A stretch of 64,000 nt of DNA from Entomortierella parvispora (Eukaryota; Mortierellomycota; Mortierellomycetes; Mortierellales; Mortierellaceae). This document shows positions 41,472-52,903 of the stretch, piece by piece (the stretch's first letter is position 1; each line of letters starts with the position of its first letter). The stretch lies in contig OY752148.1 in the NCBI GenBank assembly GCA_963573315.1, positions 124,001 to 188,000 on the forward strand. The letters are read 5' to 3'. The notes below the pieces were generated by a model. The model saw only the letters and a program-made list of their open reading frames with translations, ran no database searches and was not told the DNA's origin. Made by a program: the position numbers and the translations under genes.

Positions 41472-43054
41472 GGGGGGCAGATGTACACTCGGCCCAGGTC
41501 CTTCCAGCTGAAGCTGAACGCGTCCTGCTTCCACGCAGTCTCTTCGTGTAGCCATGACACGTACCTGTGTGTCTTCGCGTTCGCTGCCGTGGCGAACAGA
41601 TCGACTGAGTGAGGACCCCAAGTGGAGACGAGCTGTTGATAGAACGAGTTGCTGATCGACCACTCCAACTGTGCTATCATTCGCCTCGATGGTGAGTCGG
41701 CTGGATTGAATTGAGACGGTACGTACGTTGTCATGAGCCGCGTACCCGTCCTGATGCAATAATTCCAAATCCTTGTGGCCAGATCTAACAACGGTTGAGA
41801 CCTGGTCCCTCCGAATTTGTTGATCTGCGCAATCGCTGTCGTGTTGTCGCAGATGACTTGAATTGTCTTGCCCCGCATGTCTGTGAGGTTCACCAGATGC
41901 CATATCACCTTCAGTTCCTTGTAATTGATGTGATGAGGTTGTTCCTCCGGTGTCCATAGCTTCGAGATCTCCACGTCCTCGTAGACTATTCCCCATGCTT
42001 CCTGCGACGCATCCGTGAACACATCGATTTCCGACCTCTGGGGGAGGAATCCCTGACCATTCCATGTCGACAGGCTCTTGCACCACCACTGCAGGTCCTC
42101 TCTCGATCGGTGGTCCAGTGTGACAGATCCCGTCCATGGGCAATTCCTTGCTAGGGCCTTGTTCTGGACCTGGATGAGCTGTCGTGTCTTGAGTCGCGCT
42201 GGGAAGATGGCTACCGTCATGGCCATCGCTCTCCCTATGAATGACGCCAACCTCTTGAGCGGGACGGTGGCTGTCTGCAGCAGCTTGGTGGCTTCCCTCC
42301 GAAGGTCGCGAATCTTGTTCCCTGGCACTGACAACGCCATCTTGACAGTGTCTATGCGGAATCCCAGGTGATTGATCTGTTGCGAGGGAGTGAGCATTGA
42401 CTTCTCGTGTTTGATGAGAAATCCCAGTCGTTCCAGCTGTTGACGTACCATAAGCGTGTGTCGCTCCGACTCTTCTTTGCTTGTGGCTGCGACCAAAATA
42501 TCGTCGAGATATGCTGAAATGCGGATCCCCTGCTTGCGTGCCCATTGTAGGATGGGTCGTATGATCTTGGTGAAGACGTACGGAGATAGTGACAGGCCGA
42601 ACGGTAGGGTCCTGAACTGATAAGTCTTCCCGTGCCATCGAAAGCGTAGGTATCGTCGACTTTCCGCTTGTACTGCCACGTGGAGGAACGCGTCGCTTAA
42701 GTCTATCGATGTCATCCAGTCCTTTGGTCGTAGCATCTGGCAGATGTGAGTGAGCGTCTCCATTTTGAAATGTGGCGCCTTCAGGTACTGGTTGAGTGGT
42801 CGGAGGTTGAGAACAGGTCGAAGTCCCCCTGTTTTCTTCGGTATGGTGAAGAGACGGCTGTAAAAGCCCATACCGCTGCATTCTTCGATAGCCCTTTTTT
42901 GTAATAAAGAAAGGATTTCTTTGTTTATCTCCTCCTTCTCCGCCGGTGTGGTGTAGGGGTCGTGAATTGGGGGAAGGCGCAATGGTGGAGGTTTGCTGAA
43001 GATGATCGAGTATCCCTTGCTGACAATGTTGTTGATCCAAGTCGAATCCGTCAT
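41231..43054 (-). CDS. DIRS reverse transcriptase-RNase H polyprotein
   Basis: 607 codons, ATG to TGA. Reverse transcriptase motifs run in order: FYSRLFTIPKKTGGLRPVLN, WMTSIDLSDAFLHV, LPFGLSLSPYVFTK, and the active-site AYLDDILVAA (YxDD) near residue 190, followed by LGFLIKHEKSMLTP. The RNase H domain begins near residue 345 with IDVFTDASQEAWGIV and includes INYKELKVIWHL (E) and ICDNTTAIAQINKFGG (D). The C-terminal region (TWGPHSVDLFATAANAKTHR, FSFSWKDLGRVYICPPWSLL) is the methylase-like domain often present in DIRS/Ngaro polyproteins. The 3' end overlaps the recombinase gene by about 240 bp. Confidence 0.92.
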   Translation of the reverse strand: MTDSTWINNIVSKGYSIIFSKPPPLRLPPIHDPYTTPAEKEEINKEILSLLQKRAIEECSGMGFYSRLFTIPKKTGGLRPVLNLRPLNQYLKAPHFKMETLTHICQMLRPKDWMTSIDLSDAFLHVAVQAESRRYLRFRWHGKTYQFRTLPFGLSLSPYVFTKIIRPILQWARKQGIRISAYLDDILVAATSKEESERHTLMVRQQLERLGFLIKHEKSMLTPSQQINHLGFRIDTVKMALSVPGNKIRDLRREATKLLQTATVPLKRLASFIGRAMAMTVAIFPARLKTRQLIQVQNKALARNCPWTGSVTLDHRSREDLQWWCKSLSTWNGQGFLPQRSEIDVFTDASQEAWGIVYEDVEISKLWTPEEQPHHINYKELKVIWHLVNLTDMRGKTIQVICDNTTAIAQINKFGGTRSQPLLDLATRIWNYCIRTGTRLMTTYVPSQFNPADSPSRRMIAQLEWSISNSFYQQLVSTWGPHSVDLFATAANAKTHRYVSWLHEETAWKQDAFSFSWKDLGRVYICPPWSLLNRVLEKVRTDRVRATVITPQWPAMIWYPTIRAMSTHEPIPVPRSMVRAAPGNSPQPLERNPMWQLTAWSVDGNKL

Positions 43055-43092
43055 CTCCTCCCATTCCCGTTTGAATCTGAGAAGGCGTGCTC

Positions 43093-44043
43093 CTACTGGC
43101 GCTCCTTCTCTGATCCGTTTCCCTTGTCTCTTGAGGACTTGTCGCTCCGGGCTGGCTTCCTGTCCTTGTAAGAGCTACCGTACTTGCTGCCACTGTCGCG
43201 GCTGCTTGACGATTCTCCTGATGTGTCGGATGTCTTCCTGTCCGATCTCTCTGGGAGCGTCTTCTTGAACCTGGGCTTCTTGTAGGCTGTCTTGCCGCTG
43301 TCCTCCTTACTGGTCGGCTTACTGTAAGTCTTCTTGATGAGGTCTGCAGTTGCTCGACGTTTTGCCACCTCCTCAAGAGTGAGCATAGCGGATTCCTTGG
43401 TTTCCGTGTTCGGGATGCCCAGGTGGCGGAGGTGAACGTCCTGACGCATGATTCCCAATTTCGACGCGTCATTGGATGCCAGGATGCGTGCGGTGTTGAG
43501 GAACGAGAGAACTTGCTGTCCCCAGACTGTACGCACAAAGTCAGGCGAAGAGACAATGTCGTCTGCAAGTGTGTCGTACATCCGAGTGGTGTTGGCGATG
43601 AAACTTTGAGCCTTGCCCAGGTCCTGGTCGTGTCTGCGGGCTGCTTCTGGCAGACTGATGGCATGATGATGCTGAATGACCTGAGGGGGCTTGTAATCCA
43701 TGCCTTCAGTGTAGTGATAATCGTTCCAATCGAAGTGCTTATGTCCTGGAGGGAGGACGGTGTTGTAGAATTCGGTTTGGGTGATCGCAGGGTACTGTTC
43801 CTGTAGTTCCGGGTACCGTAAAAGAGTGGTTGCTCGTTCGGTCTTGTATACCACTTGTCCAGGTCGGACCTCGCTCTCGGGAGCAGCTTCCCGAAGCTGT
43901 TTGATGGTCGCGTCCTGATCAGATATCTTACTGGCTTGGTCAGAGATCTGGTTGGCTTGCTCAGAGACCTTGCTGGACAGGTCTTGGACCATTGCCGCCA
44001 AGACGGCAAGATCGAAGTTGGGTGGATTGGTGGCATTGGGCAT
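43093..44043 (-). CDS. DIRS gag-like protein
   Basis: 316 codons from ATG to TAG. The N-terminus has a coiled-coil heptad pattern (LSSKVSEQANQISDQASKIS). The middle (residues 70-230) is the capsid-like region, with FYNTVLPPGHKHFDWNDYHY and HHHAISLPEAARRHDQDLGK. The tail from residue 250 is rich in lysine, arginine, serine and aspartate, likely nucleic-acid binding; no zinc knuckle is seen. It ends 38 bp upstream of the RT start in another frame. A gag-like first gene is standard in DIRS elements. Confidence 0.8.
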   Translation of the reverse strand: MPNATNPPNFDLAVLAAMVQDLSSKVSEQANQISDQASKISDQDATIKQLREAAPESEVRPGQVVYKTERATTLLRYPELQEQYPAITQTEFYNTVLPPGHKHFDWNDYHYTEGMDYKPPQVIQHHHAISLPEAARRHDQDLGKAQSFIANTTRMYDTLADDIVSSPDFVRTVWGQQVLSFLNTARILASNDASKLGIMRQDVHLRHLGIPNTETKESAMLTLEEVAKRRATADLIKKTYSKPTSKEDSGKTAYKKPRFKKTLPERSDRKTSDTSGESSSSRDSGSKYGSSYKDRKPARSDKSSRDKGNGSEKERQ

Positions 44044-44223
44044 GAGGATCAGGATCAGTCTACTGGATTTTCAGATGGGAATGCCCAAAAGCGTGAAAAA
44101 GAAAGATGGAGATCAAGAGATGCATCAGTCCCTTAGTGTAGAGCACTTTTTTCTTTGGAGTCACGTGAGATCAATAAAAGAAAGATACACACAGATAGAG
44201 TCCCTTGGAGGGGGAAGAATAAT

Positions 44224-45110
44224 ACTCCTGCAACTGTGCTCTGAAAGTATTCAAGTGTACATTTCCTCTTCTTCGTTGAGCTAGCAGCAATGACAATCTC
44301 CGAGATAATGTCCTTTAGATCAGCCTCAAGATCCTCCAGCTCTTGCTCTTGTTGTTTTTCTCTGGCTATTCTACTCTTTTCTCCCTGCTCCGCCCTTTGT
44401 CTATGGAGTAGAAGGAGGATTGCTGGAGAGAGGGATTGCTCCAGTGGCGGTGGAAGTGTTGAACCTGGCGAAACCTCTACCTTGTTCTGGTCGGCCTGCA
44501 TCTGTAATCCGATTTCAAAGGACTCCCCTTGGTACGAAATCTCCATGCCCTTGTAAACCTTTGCGGTTAGATACATGTGCTTGCACGGCACCCGATGCCG
44601 AGTATAATAACTGCAGCGGCAAGCAGCAATGACGGTGAATTTATTATCTGTGCGGACGTCGTACGTTACAACTATTACTCCTAGGGAATTGTCCACAGCA
44701 GCAAATGACTGAACTTTGAACTAGTCATATAGCAACGTTGGGAAGATACCGTTGATGACATTGTCTTGAGCGGGACACTGGAGACAGGTGTGCTGATACC
44801 AACAGAATACCTTTTGTACATCAGTGTTTGGTGTGATCATCGTCCGAGCAGTGTTGAAGCTGATTGCATCTGCCTTTGTCTTCTCTTTTAAGCTGTATGT
44901 AGACAGCTTGTGCGGTATCATGTTGTTGAGTCTTTTGAAGTACAGAGTCCCGAAGTCAATGTTCACAACCCCTTGTAGCAAGTGCACAAGGTCATCTGGG
45001 CGCAAATTCCGTTCACTCCCCAAGTACTGTGACTTGAGTGTCTTGTGCCAGCTCTCGACTAAATTGTTGGTGTCATTATCTCTTTTAATAAATAGTCTCT
45101 TATAGACCAT
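44224..45110 (-). pseudogene. MULE-type transposase C-terminal part with SWIM zinc finger, cut by DIRS
   Basis: Exon 45110-44811 and exon 44720-44224 join across a 90-bp GT..AG intron (VQK|FKVQSFAAVDNSLG). The first part has NNLVESWHKTLKSQYLGSER and RPDDLVHLLQGVV, the region after the DDE core in MULE-like transposases and related proteins. The second has CRCSYYTRHRVPCKHMYL, a CxC..CxH SWIM zinc finger. A coiled, glutamate-rich segment follows. The catalytic core upstream is missing; at about 45118 the sequence becomes dispersed repeat copy B. The reading frame runs straight into the right end of the DIRS element at 44223. Confidence 0.6.
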
Positions 45111-45117
45111 GACTCTA

Positions 45118-47250
45118 CTAGCTAATACTTTTTTCCTTTTTTGACGGCTCGTTTGTCCTGCCTTTCGCCTCAGACGCCCCCTCCTCCTTTGGTACCGCTC
45201 GTTTGACCCCTCTACTTTTGATAGAAGTGGGAGCCACTTTGTTAGGCGGGACTTTAGTGGTGCAATCGCTTGCAGTAGGCACACTTAGCCTGGCCACTTG
45301 AGTGGCAATGGGTAGGGTGCTGACGACGTCCATAGACATGCCTTTGGAAAGAGGTCCTAGCCTTACAGAATGACAATTAGGCCCAGAATTGTGAAGCAAA
45401 TAAATGTGCAGAAACTGTTCCATGCTCTTGGGCTCTTACCTCGTGAACGGGATCATACTCCCTCATCCGACCGCATTCGATACAGGGGTTGGCGCTGTTG
45501 AATAGGTCCTTTACACGACTTTGCAGCAAAATACCCTCCAGATTGTTGACAAGATGGTTTTCCTGCGTTAGCCGCAAACAGCTTTGTTGGAAATGCCCCC
45601 GGTAGATTGCGTCAGCTGTTGCAAGTATCCTGAATCCATCATCCGGAAAAGTCGCCTGCTATGGCCACTAACGCAAGGTTCCTATCGTATGGCCTTCATC
45701 GCTATATCCTTGAACACGGCCAAACAAACTCTGCAAGCTCTTTTGCATGAAAACTCACCCTGCGAGTTGAATACGTCTTGCAAGCTTGTACCAGCGAATG
45801 TGTTCGTCAGAGCTGCATTGACTTGCGTTACCACATTCAAAGGCGCGGCACAGAGCCTATTGTGGAAGATGGCGTCAGCGAGAACATATGCTATCGTAAT
45901 CGGTATATCCAGTTATCTATGCGTTTCTCTTTCGTTGTGAGATATTCCTCTGCGACCATTTCTTTCAAAACGGACCCGATGTGTCGCCAGCATCGGCAGA
46001 GGTCGTAAAGGAGTCCCCGGAATAAGGCCTAAGGTAGGAGCAGCAAGGGAAGATGAGAATATATGCCATCGTAGTCGGATTATGCAGTCATCTATGCGCT
46101 TCTCCCTGGTTGTTAGATATACCTACACAACCATTTCCTTAAAAACGGACACGATGTGGTGCCAGCATCGGCAGAGGTCTGAAGGATCCCCGGGAATAAG
46201 GCCTAAGGTAGAAGCAGCAAGAGGGGTGAATCGCAGAAAAGAGAGAGCTGCATGGCTTGTATTGGTGCAAACATGCAAAATCGCGGTGGTAGTGAAGAAT
46301 AAAAGACAGGCGGATGGATTACCTGGCGTGGTCGATGGACGACAATGCGAACAGATTTCTTGATTAGAGACGGGTGAGGAAGTGAGTCCTGCGAGGGGAA
46401 GGGAATGACCAAGAATGGTAGGAGGATGCAAGGGCAAAAGCAAGAACGCGAGAACGGACGGGCGGAGGAAGAAAAGAGCGCGCAAGGACCACGTGCTCTC
46501 TTTTTTTGCGATTCGTTTGTTTGCGCCCTCCTTCTCCACAAGGGAACATCACCTCAGTTCTGTACTCTCCTCTTCTCTCTTCTCCTTCCTCTCCTCCATC
46601 AGCTGGACATCGTAACATCTGGATTCACTTCGAAGGCATGCATGCTAACAGCCATCAGATTCCAGCCAACAGCGACATAGACAGGTGTGGACATCGTGTT
46701 CTGGGAATAAGTCCATGCACCTGAGCATTGACGAAATACGCATGAAATCGTCGGGAGTGGTAATTACTCGTGCCTGCTAAAGAACGGGCCATCCATGCTG
46801 ATGAACGAATCAAACTCATTAATACTGACCTCTTTTCCTTGTTTTGTTAGACGATGCTGGCATGCATTGAGTTCTCTGGCTTTCTGAAGGAAACAGGAAT
46901 AAGCCCTCGCTCCCTACACAGGGACGTCAGCAACACCTTACATGTTCTGAGGAAACCTCAAGGTTGGCCGTTGTTGATAAGTCCAGATACTCTATTTTGG
47001 CTGTTGTCGTCTCGACCGTGAAGATAACTGTCCAATCGGACCTCCAACGACGATGACCCGATCTCCTTTTGATCTCCACCGACGACTCTTTTTTCTACGC
47101 TGGATCGATGACAGGGTGTCGAACTGTTTCACCAGGATCAGGATGCCTGTGCTCTGGCCGAGGGAGTCTGCTGACGATCAATGTGGCCATTTTAGATGAC
47201 AGGTCTCACGGAAGAGTCATGACAATCACCCGCGTTGCAATACTTTAGGC
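45118..47250. repeat. dispersed repeat family, copy B
   Basis: Diverged relative of 14276-16510 and 54847-56525. The minus-strand fragment NNLEGILLQSRVKDLFNSAN (45470-45560) and the plus-strand block with CAACAGCGACATAGACAGG (46670) are shared. Within this copy, about 45870-46020 and 46040-46200 (CAGCATCGGCAGAGGTC...) form a local duplication. Its left edge has been replaced at 45118-45330 by sequence joined to the MULE remnant. No intact gene remains. Confidence 0.55.
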
Positions 47251-47750
47251 TATGCGTTTGTTTGCTTGATCGCGTAGACCGTTGTGGTGTCGCGACATAA
47301 GGTTGGGGATCTGATGTAGCTCAAGGGAGAAGGGCGTTCACAAGGAAGTCAAGGGAAAGAGGATTGCTTGCGAGGGGGAGGATGGACGGTGCGGAATCTC
47401 ACTGTCAAACGGTGTGGACCAAGTATCAGTAAAGATCTCAGTCGGGTGGAAGTTCAAGCTTGCAGGGATGCAACCTTGATCAGCAGAACGGGATCTGTGT
47501 ATCCTGGGTATATCGACTTGGCAATAGGGATTAAGGCGTCTACGGCCGCCTGTCGGAAGGCAACTGCAAATGGGATAACGGGCAGAGTGAATGTAATATA
47601 ACTGACGGGAGTGTTCTGAGAGATCAAGGCAAGGCAAACAATACAAAGGGGGAAGAAACGACCCAGGGACGTGTCCCAATTTGCCAGATCTACGATCTCC
47701 ATCCACTACACCACACCGTCTCCCATGGTCTTCTCAGGATTCACCCTCAA

Positions 47751-47945
47751 ATGCCAAAAGAAATCCGTATCCAACATTTGCAGGACCTGGCGAAGAAAAC
47801 AGCAGTGGACAAAGGAATAGAAGTGGACACTGTGCAAGCAGTCAGGGAACGATTCAACCGTTTCAAGAAGATGGACTGGGAAGATCGACAGCGCTTGGAA
47901 TACTTCATTCATGACCCAGTCTTGCCTACTGGAATCAAATCCTGA
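47751..47945 (+). pseudogene. short gene fragment related to 16310-16400
   Basis: A 64-codon frame, MPKEIRIQHLQDLAKKTAVD then KGIEVDTVQAVRERFNRFKK. It is related to a plus-strand fragment in copy A (QHFQDLVKETKVDKGMEYET near 16320). Conservation between the copies argues that this is a real exon of a lost gene. Family unknown. Confidence 0.4.
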
Positions 47946-48318
47946 AGCCAATGATATGGATGTCAATGATCCTACAGACGACAGCAGCAATATGTTACTC
48001 TCAGAAACCCCCCGTTTATTGAGAGGCCTTCTTTTGATCTGCAAGAGAATGTGAACACTATCTGGCATCAAACACCGATATTAGAGCCGCCAACCACAAA
48101 ATGACAGAGACAACGGTCTTTCAAGATAATTTAAAGGAGACACACTCGACAGCCTAGACCCTGCCCTTTCTTCACCACTGAAACTGCCACTCTATTATCC
48201 CACGCCGTTGTTCATTCTGTCTTGCATTCGCAGCAACACAACTCTTTCATGCATCCGCACCAACATAACTCTTCTCACAAGCCAATGGACTCATATATGA
48301 TATCTATGATCGTCCTAT

Positions 48319-51300
48319 ATGTCGAGTTCCTTTACCAAAATCCGCTCCGATGAATGGTGCCTGCATGTTCAAGTCATGATCAAACAATGGGAACAACAGC
48401 TAACCGACGGCACGATTGCGAGCTTCTGGGATAGTTTACCAAAAATGTCGTCGAGCAAATGGTTTACAAAGGTGCAGGTAAGTTATGTTGCAAACTTTAA
48501 AGGGATCAAACCAAATTGAAATGAATATCTCTTTTTGTTAACATGGACATCCTCGTAGAGATAGAATGAACAAGCGAGCCACAATGTAAAAAGGTTCCAT
48601 CAAAAAATATATGCCTAGTTGATCATCGTCCGAGGCACCATCTTTGAGCGGCACTCGGATCAAGAACGATTTCCAATTCTTTTGGAAATCGAAGACAAGG
48701 ATCTTCAAATCCTGGTCATAATGTAAGTATCATCACTAACCAAACTACTTGGTCTTACGTGAGCTTATTCTCATTCAGTGTCATTCAATGTCAAGCTCTC
48801 GATGCCTGACCAGTACCGGAGACCGAAGTTGACTGAGACATCCGCGATGTTGTCTGGTCAAATATTTTGAACCATCTTTTTCGAATCAACGCCATGTCTG
48901 TGCAATTGTAAGCTATGTCACTCAAACATCCGAGAACTGCTCATTCGGCTTCTTTTTGTGGAGTTGGTCTTAAGTTTGGATGCCTTTTTCACTCTTTCAA
49001 ACCATTAGAGGAGAGACCATTCTTCGAGAAGCGCACAAGGACCAGCCGGCGGTTCGAAAGATTCTTGGTGCTGGCGATGCTAAAGGAGCTAAAGGAGTGT
49101 CTGGTAGTTGTCTCGACTTTCGTCTTGTGGCAAGTGTTAAAGCAACACATTTGCGCTCTCCTTCTCCAGAGTAGGGAACCTCACTTCTCCACTCCTCTTC
49201 TCTTTTCTTCTTTCTCTCATCCATTAGCTTGACATCGGAACATCTGGACTCACTTCGAAGGCATTCAGCTAACGGCCATCAGATCCAGCCAACAGGGTCA
49301 TGGACAGGCGTGAATATTATGTTCTGGAAACAGGTTCATGCTCCTGGGCATAGAAGGAACACGCAAGGAACCATGGAACCGCCAGGGTGGTAATTACTCG
49401 TGCTGGCTTAAGAACGAACCCTGCCATGCTAATGGATGAATCGACTTCTGTGATGCAGACTTTTCATTTTCTTTCTTTTCCTGTTTTCATTAGCTGGTGC
49501 TGGAATTCATTGATGTCTCTGGCCCTTCTGAAGGGAACAATAACAAGTCCTCACTCGTTGAACAGGAACGTCAGCAACGCCTTGTATGTTCGGCGGGACT
49601 ACAGAGTCGGCTGCTATTTGACGAGTCCAGAGACTGAAATTTGGCTATTGTTGTGTCGACCTTGAACAGGAGTGTCCCATCGCGCCTCCTACGACGACAA
49701 CTTAAGATGACCCAATATCCATTCAACCTTCACCAACAACTCTCTGCTATGCGTTGGATTGCCGAGAGATCGTTGAATTATTTACCAGAATCAGGATGCT
49801 GAGTTCAAGAGTTAGGATGATGATGCTCAAGCTAAAGAACGTTCACGATGACCACACAGCGTCTGTCCTTGTTGGTATTTGCGGTTGCTGGTTCTTACAC
49901 GTATACTGTGATAGATCACCCCAATCGGACCACAACGATGATAACTGCATCGGCCTCTCTGTCCCAAGGAGAGAATGTCTTACTTGAGAAAAACTCGTCA
50001 GCCAAGAGTGTAAAAGGAAAGGCAGGTAACGCTACAAGATAAAGCATCAGATTGTCACGCTTCATATATACTTAGCGAATAGTTCACCAATGTCCAGCTC
50101 GCAAATACCTCAGGGTGTACTTCAGATGATGAGTATGAAACAGATGAAGAGTATGAAGCAGATGAAGGGGTCGGGGACAATGTACCAGACAGTATTGACA
50201 ATGTTCTGGATGGGGACGAGGTTCTGGACGGCAATGAGCTTCAGGATGGCAAGAACTGTAGCTAGGAGGCCGACGATCTTTATGATGTTTCTGACTTGGA
50301 TACTGATTTACCAGAGCCAGGTAATGGTGGGATAAGAGGCAGGGGAGAAATTGAATTCATCGAATCCTTTTTTAACACGTGTTTGAAGTTCTCAAACCAA
50401 GGAAGCGCTCATCACCAAAACCAGTTTCTACAAACAGAAACAAGAAGCAGAGGTCGACACCTCCAGCAGGCAACGTGCCAGCCCCCCCTTGATCCTTACT
50501 CTGATCTTGCTATGGTATCAAGCATTCAGGCACACCGCGCTTGATACTGCTGTGTTATCGTTATAAGCCTGTCTATTAATATTTTTTACTTTCGTTTTAT
50601 TCCAGAGGTATGAGAACTTAGATCCCAAGGGTTTCTGGATGTTATCGAGCGGGAGAGCTGTGGAAACCATTCTCTTTGCGCATTCTCTGTCAGGAAACGC
50701 CCCCCTACAGGTAGATGATGCGGCTGTTTCATGCTTGAAATCGGTCGTTGCTTTTGATATCTGTTTTATTCTGGGCGTACTCACCTCCCTCTCTTTTCAT
50801 CATGTACGACCTTAGAATTCATTCATGCACGATTGACTTCGACTGCAAGTTGACACAGGCCCTTTTCACGGCCAATGAATGGAAGGAGATTACGCAATTA
50901 ATCACTTTGAACTCCCCAAACTGCTGCACTCGACGAAAGCCTACACGAATGACGTTTATAAGGCCGTTGTGAAGGGAAAGCACGCCGCGTTGGTACCTGT
51001 CACAGAAATTGTTCAGATCTCTTGAGAAATGGTGCTCATTTCGATGATCAAATGGTACGCTCTGTTTTCTCAATGTTTGTTCAATCTTTTATGAGTTGTT
51101 TCAAGGATAATGACTTGCGTAATGCCATGCTTTGATAGGTCGCATTTGTATAAGGCCAACCCGTCCCAGTTGAGTGTCTATCGGCTATCAGAAGCTTAAT
51201 GGGCACGGGAAGCATGGCCTCTCTTGAAGAACTTATTATCAGACGTGGATGGTATCACGATGGTGGATGGTGACAATCATGGATATGAATCTACCAAACG

Positions 51301-52300
51301 AAATGGCCAGGACCGAAGAGTGGACCACGAGGGCAGAGTCCACACAAACCAGGAGGCAGCAAGTTTGATCTACAAGTTTGGATGACATGGTAGAAGTCAT
51401 TAGCTCCACGGATCACTCCGATAATTCCATTTATTATGAGTCAAAGGTGTTTATAGGATGGTAAGTGAACCTGGAGGCATGGCGAGGCGTGGTCATATAG
51501 GCGGAGGCGCAGAGGCAGAGGACAGACTAGATATTTTGCTGTGGCAAATGGATCACCTGATGGTTAATGCTCACTTGGAACTGCACAAACACAGTCGTAG
51601 TTATTCTGTTGTGTAGGGAAAGATATTTCCGTTGCCAACGCCTAGAGGCCGTTCCGAATGAATGTCAGGCCTTTGCAGATCTTGTCCTTCCAGTTCTTGA
51701 TGGTGCAATGGCAATGGTTAGCCTGGCGCTTAGAAGATTTGAGGTTGCTGTCTATGGTTTGCAACACGACCGAACTCTGGGAGAAACTCTTTTGCTGAGA
51801 GGCAAGCGTCAGGGAAACAGGCGGATGAAATTGTTGAAACGACGGAGGGCCTTCAGCTAGTGATTGTCGAGAGTGCCAAGCTTATAGGGGCATCGGAGGA
51901 AAAAATCCCAATACCATTTCAAACTTGCGCTTGATATGAAGAACACTTGGATTGAGGTCATGCGTGAACCTGTATCCGACAACAAGCGATCGTCAAGCAA
52001 TCTGACATTTTTTGGAGTTCAGGCCTTCGGCACTGAGTTGGAATCAGCAAATCAACTAGTCCAGCGGGATGATCGATGTTCTTGCACGACTCGATCTGCT
52101 TGAGAATCACCAAGGTTCAATCGATTACTCGCTGGCAAGGTTGTGGTGTTTGTCTGAATGATCGTGGAAGGATCCCCCCACTTGCTTAGTTTGCTGACTG
52201 ATGCAACATGTGTGCTTGATAGAATAGATCCAGAATCAACAGCGTTGAGCTGCAAAATCAACCAGACACCAACCAAGGAAACCGTCCACTGCTCTTTTCA
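48319..52300 (+). pseudogene. decayed multi-exon gene(s), unknown family
   Basis: Coding-like pieces on the plus strand with donor and acceptor sites but broken frames: MSSSFTKIRSDEWCLHVQVM (48319), FERHSDQERFPILLEIEDKD (about 48645), an acidic exon DDEYETDEEYEADEGVGDNV (about 50127) with an in-frame TAG at 50263, FWMLSSGRAVETILFAHSLS (about 50632), HSCTIDFDCKLTQALFTANE (50823), KLLHSTKAYTNDVYKAVVKG (about 50920, one frame off), and VIVESAKLIGASEEK (about 51863). The tone recalls large uncharacterised families of Mucoromycota, but I cannot name it. Copy C of the dispersed repeat is embedded at 48990-50045. Confidence 0.4.
48990..50045. repeat. dispersed repeat family, copy C (right part)
   Basis: Matches copy A from about 15440 to 16150: CATCGGAACATCTGGA near 49233, GGTAATTACTCGTGCTGGCT near 49388, TTGATGTCTCTGGCCCTTCTGAAGGGAACAATAACA near 49510, and CCAGAATCAGGATGC near 49785. 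The minus-strand half found in A, B and D is absent. Confidence 0.55.
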
Positions 52301-52309
52301 CTATTCTTC

Positions 52310-52630
52310 GTGATGCAAGACTTCAACCGCGTCACCATCAGTACAAACATCATCAACGGGGTCAAATACTACTTTATCGGAGCACAACCTTCGTCATTGT
52401 CTGCACAAACATCATCAGCCAGGTCGGATGACATTGCTATTGAAGCACAAGTGGTACTCTCAATGGGGTCGGATGATTCTGTTATAGGACCAAAAGACCC
52501 CGTAATCGACATTGATGAGCTTGAGGCTCTTTTAAGTAGCATCGAAAAAGCCTCTCATCGGGATTGTGAGTGGATAATGGACGGTACGTGCGTCGCCTGT
52601 CACTTTCAAGATCCAGGAAGCATGTATTAA
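52310..52630 (+). CDS. possible gene fragment, 106 codons, unknown
   Basis: Open frame MMQDFNRVTISTNIINGVKY ... VIDIDELEALLSSIEKASHR, with balanced composition and a GTACGT donor-like site at 52584, after CGGGATTGTGAGTGGATAATGGACG. It may be the first exon of a spliced gene whose continuation I could not find. No domain recognised. Confidence 0.3.
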   Translation: MMQDFNRVTISTNIINGVKYYFIGAQPSSLSAQTSSARSDDIAIEAQVVLSMGSDDSVIGPKDPVIDIDELEALLSSIEKASHRDCEWIMDGTCVACHFQDPGSMY

Positions 52631-52903
52631 TTCTGTAATTGCCAACAAAATTAAGAAGACAGAAGTAGTGGACGCCGTGGCTATTATTGGGGTGTTTGCA
52701 CCAGCTTTCACGATGTCCTGAGGAGGAGCTGGCCCATGCATTACCTAAAACACGCTGCAACAGGTGTGAGCTCAGTTTCAAATGGCGAGGCATTCCGCCC
52801 TCCATTGTCCTTCCCAGAGACAGACCAGGGCGTCCTTAAGGATAGTTGCTGCTATTTCTCGTGCAGACGACTATATGTTTAACTCGACGCGACATTTTGT
52901 TTA

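Larger units (their letters stand above)
39938..44223 (-). mobile_element. complete DIRS retrotransposon
   Basis: Inverted terminal repeats of about 103 bp lie at 39991-40093 and 44104-44206. Outside the left repeat, 39938-39996 is complementary to 40142-40200. The right extremity, about 44190-44223, is complementary to 40201-40234. The adjacent pair 40142-40234 is therefore the internal complementary region that in DIRS elements templates circle closure. Three genes on the minus strand run gag-like, RT-RNase H and tyrosine recombinase. No target-site duplication is expected, since integration uses a recombinase. All three frames are open, so this copy may be active. Confidence 0.92.

Noticed and set aside
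41472..44036. Treating the whole 1284-codon frame as one protein
   Set aside because: Only the last ~430 codons show recombinase motifs. The rest overlaps well-supported gag and RT genes and reads as low-quality shadow sequence, so it is kept only as an observation.
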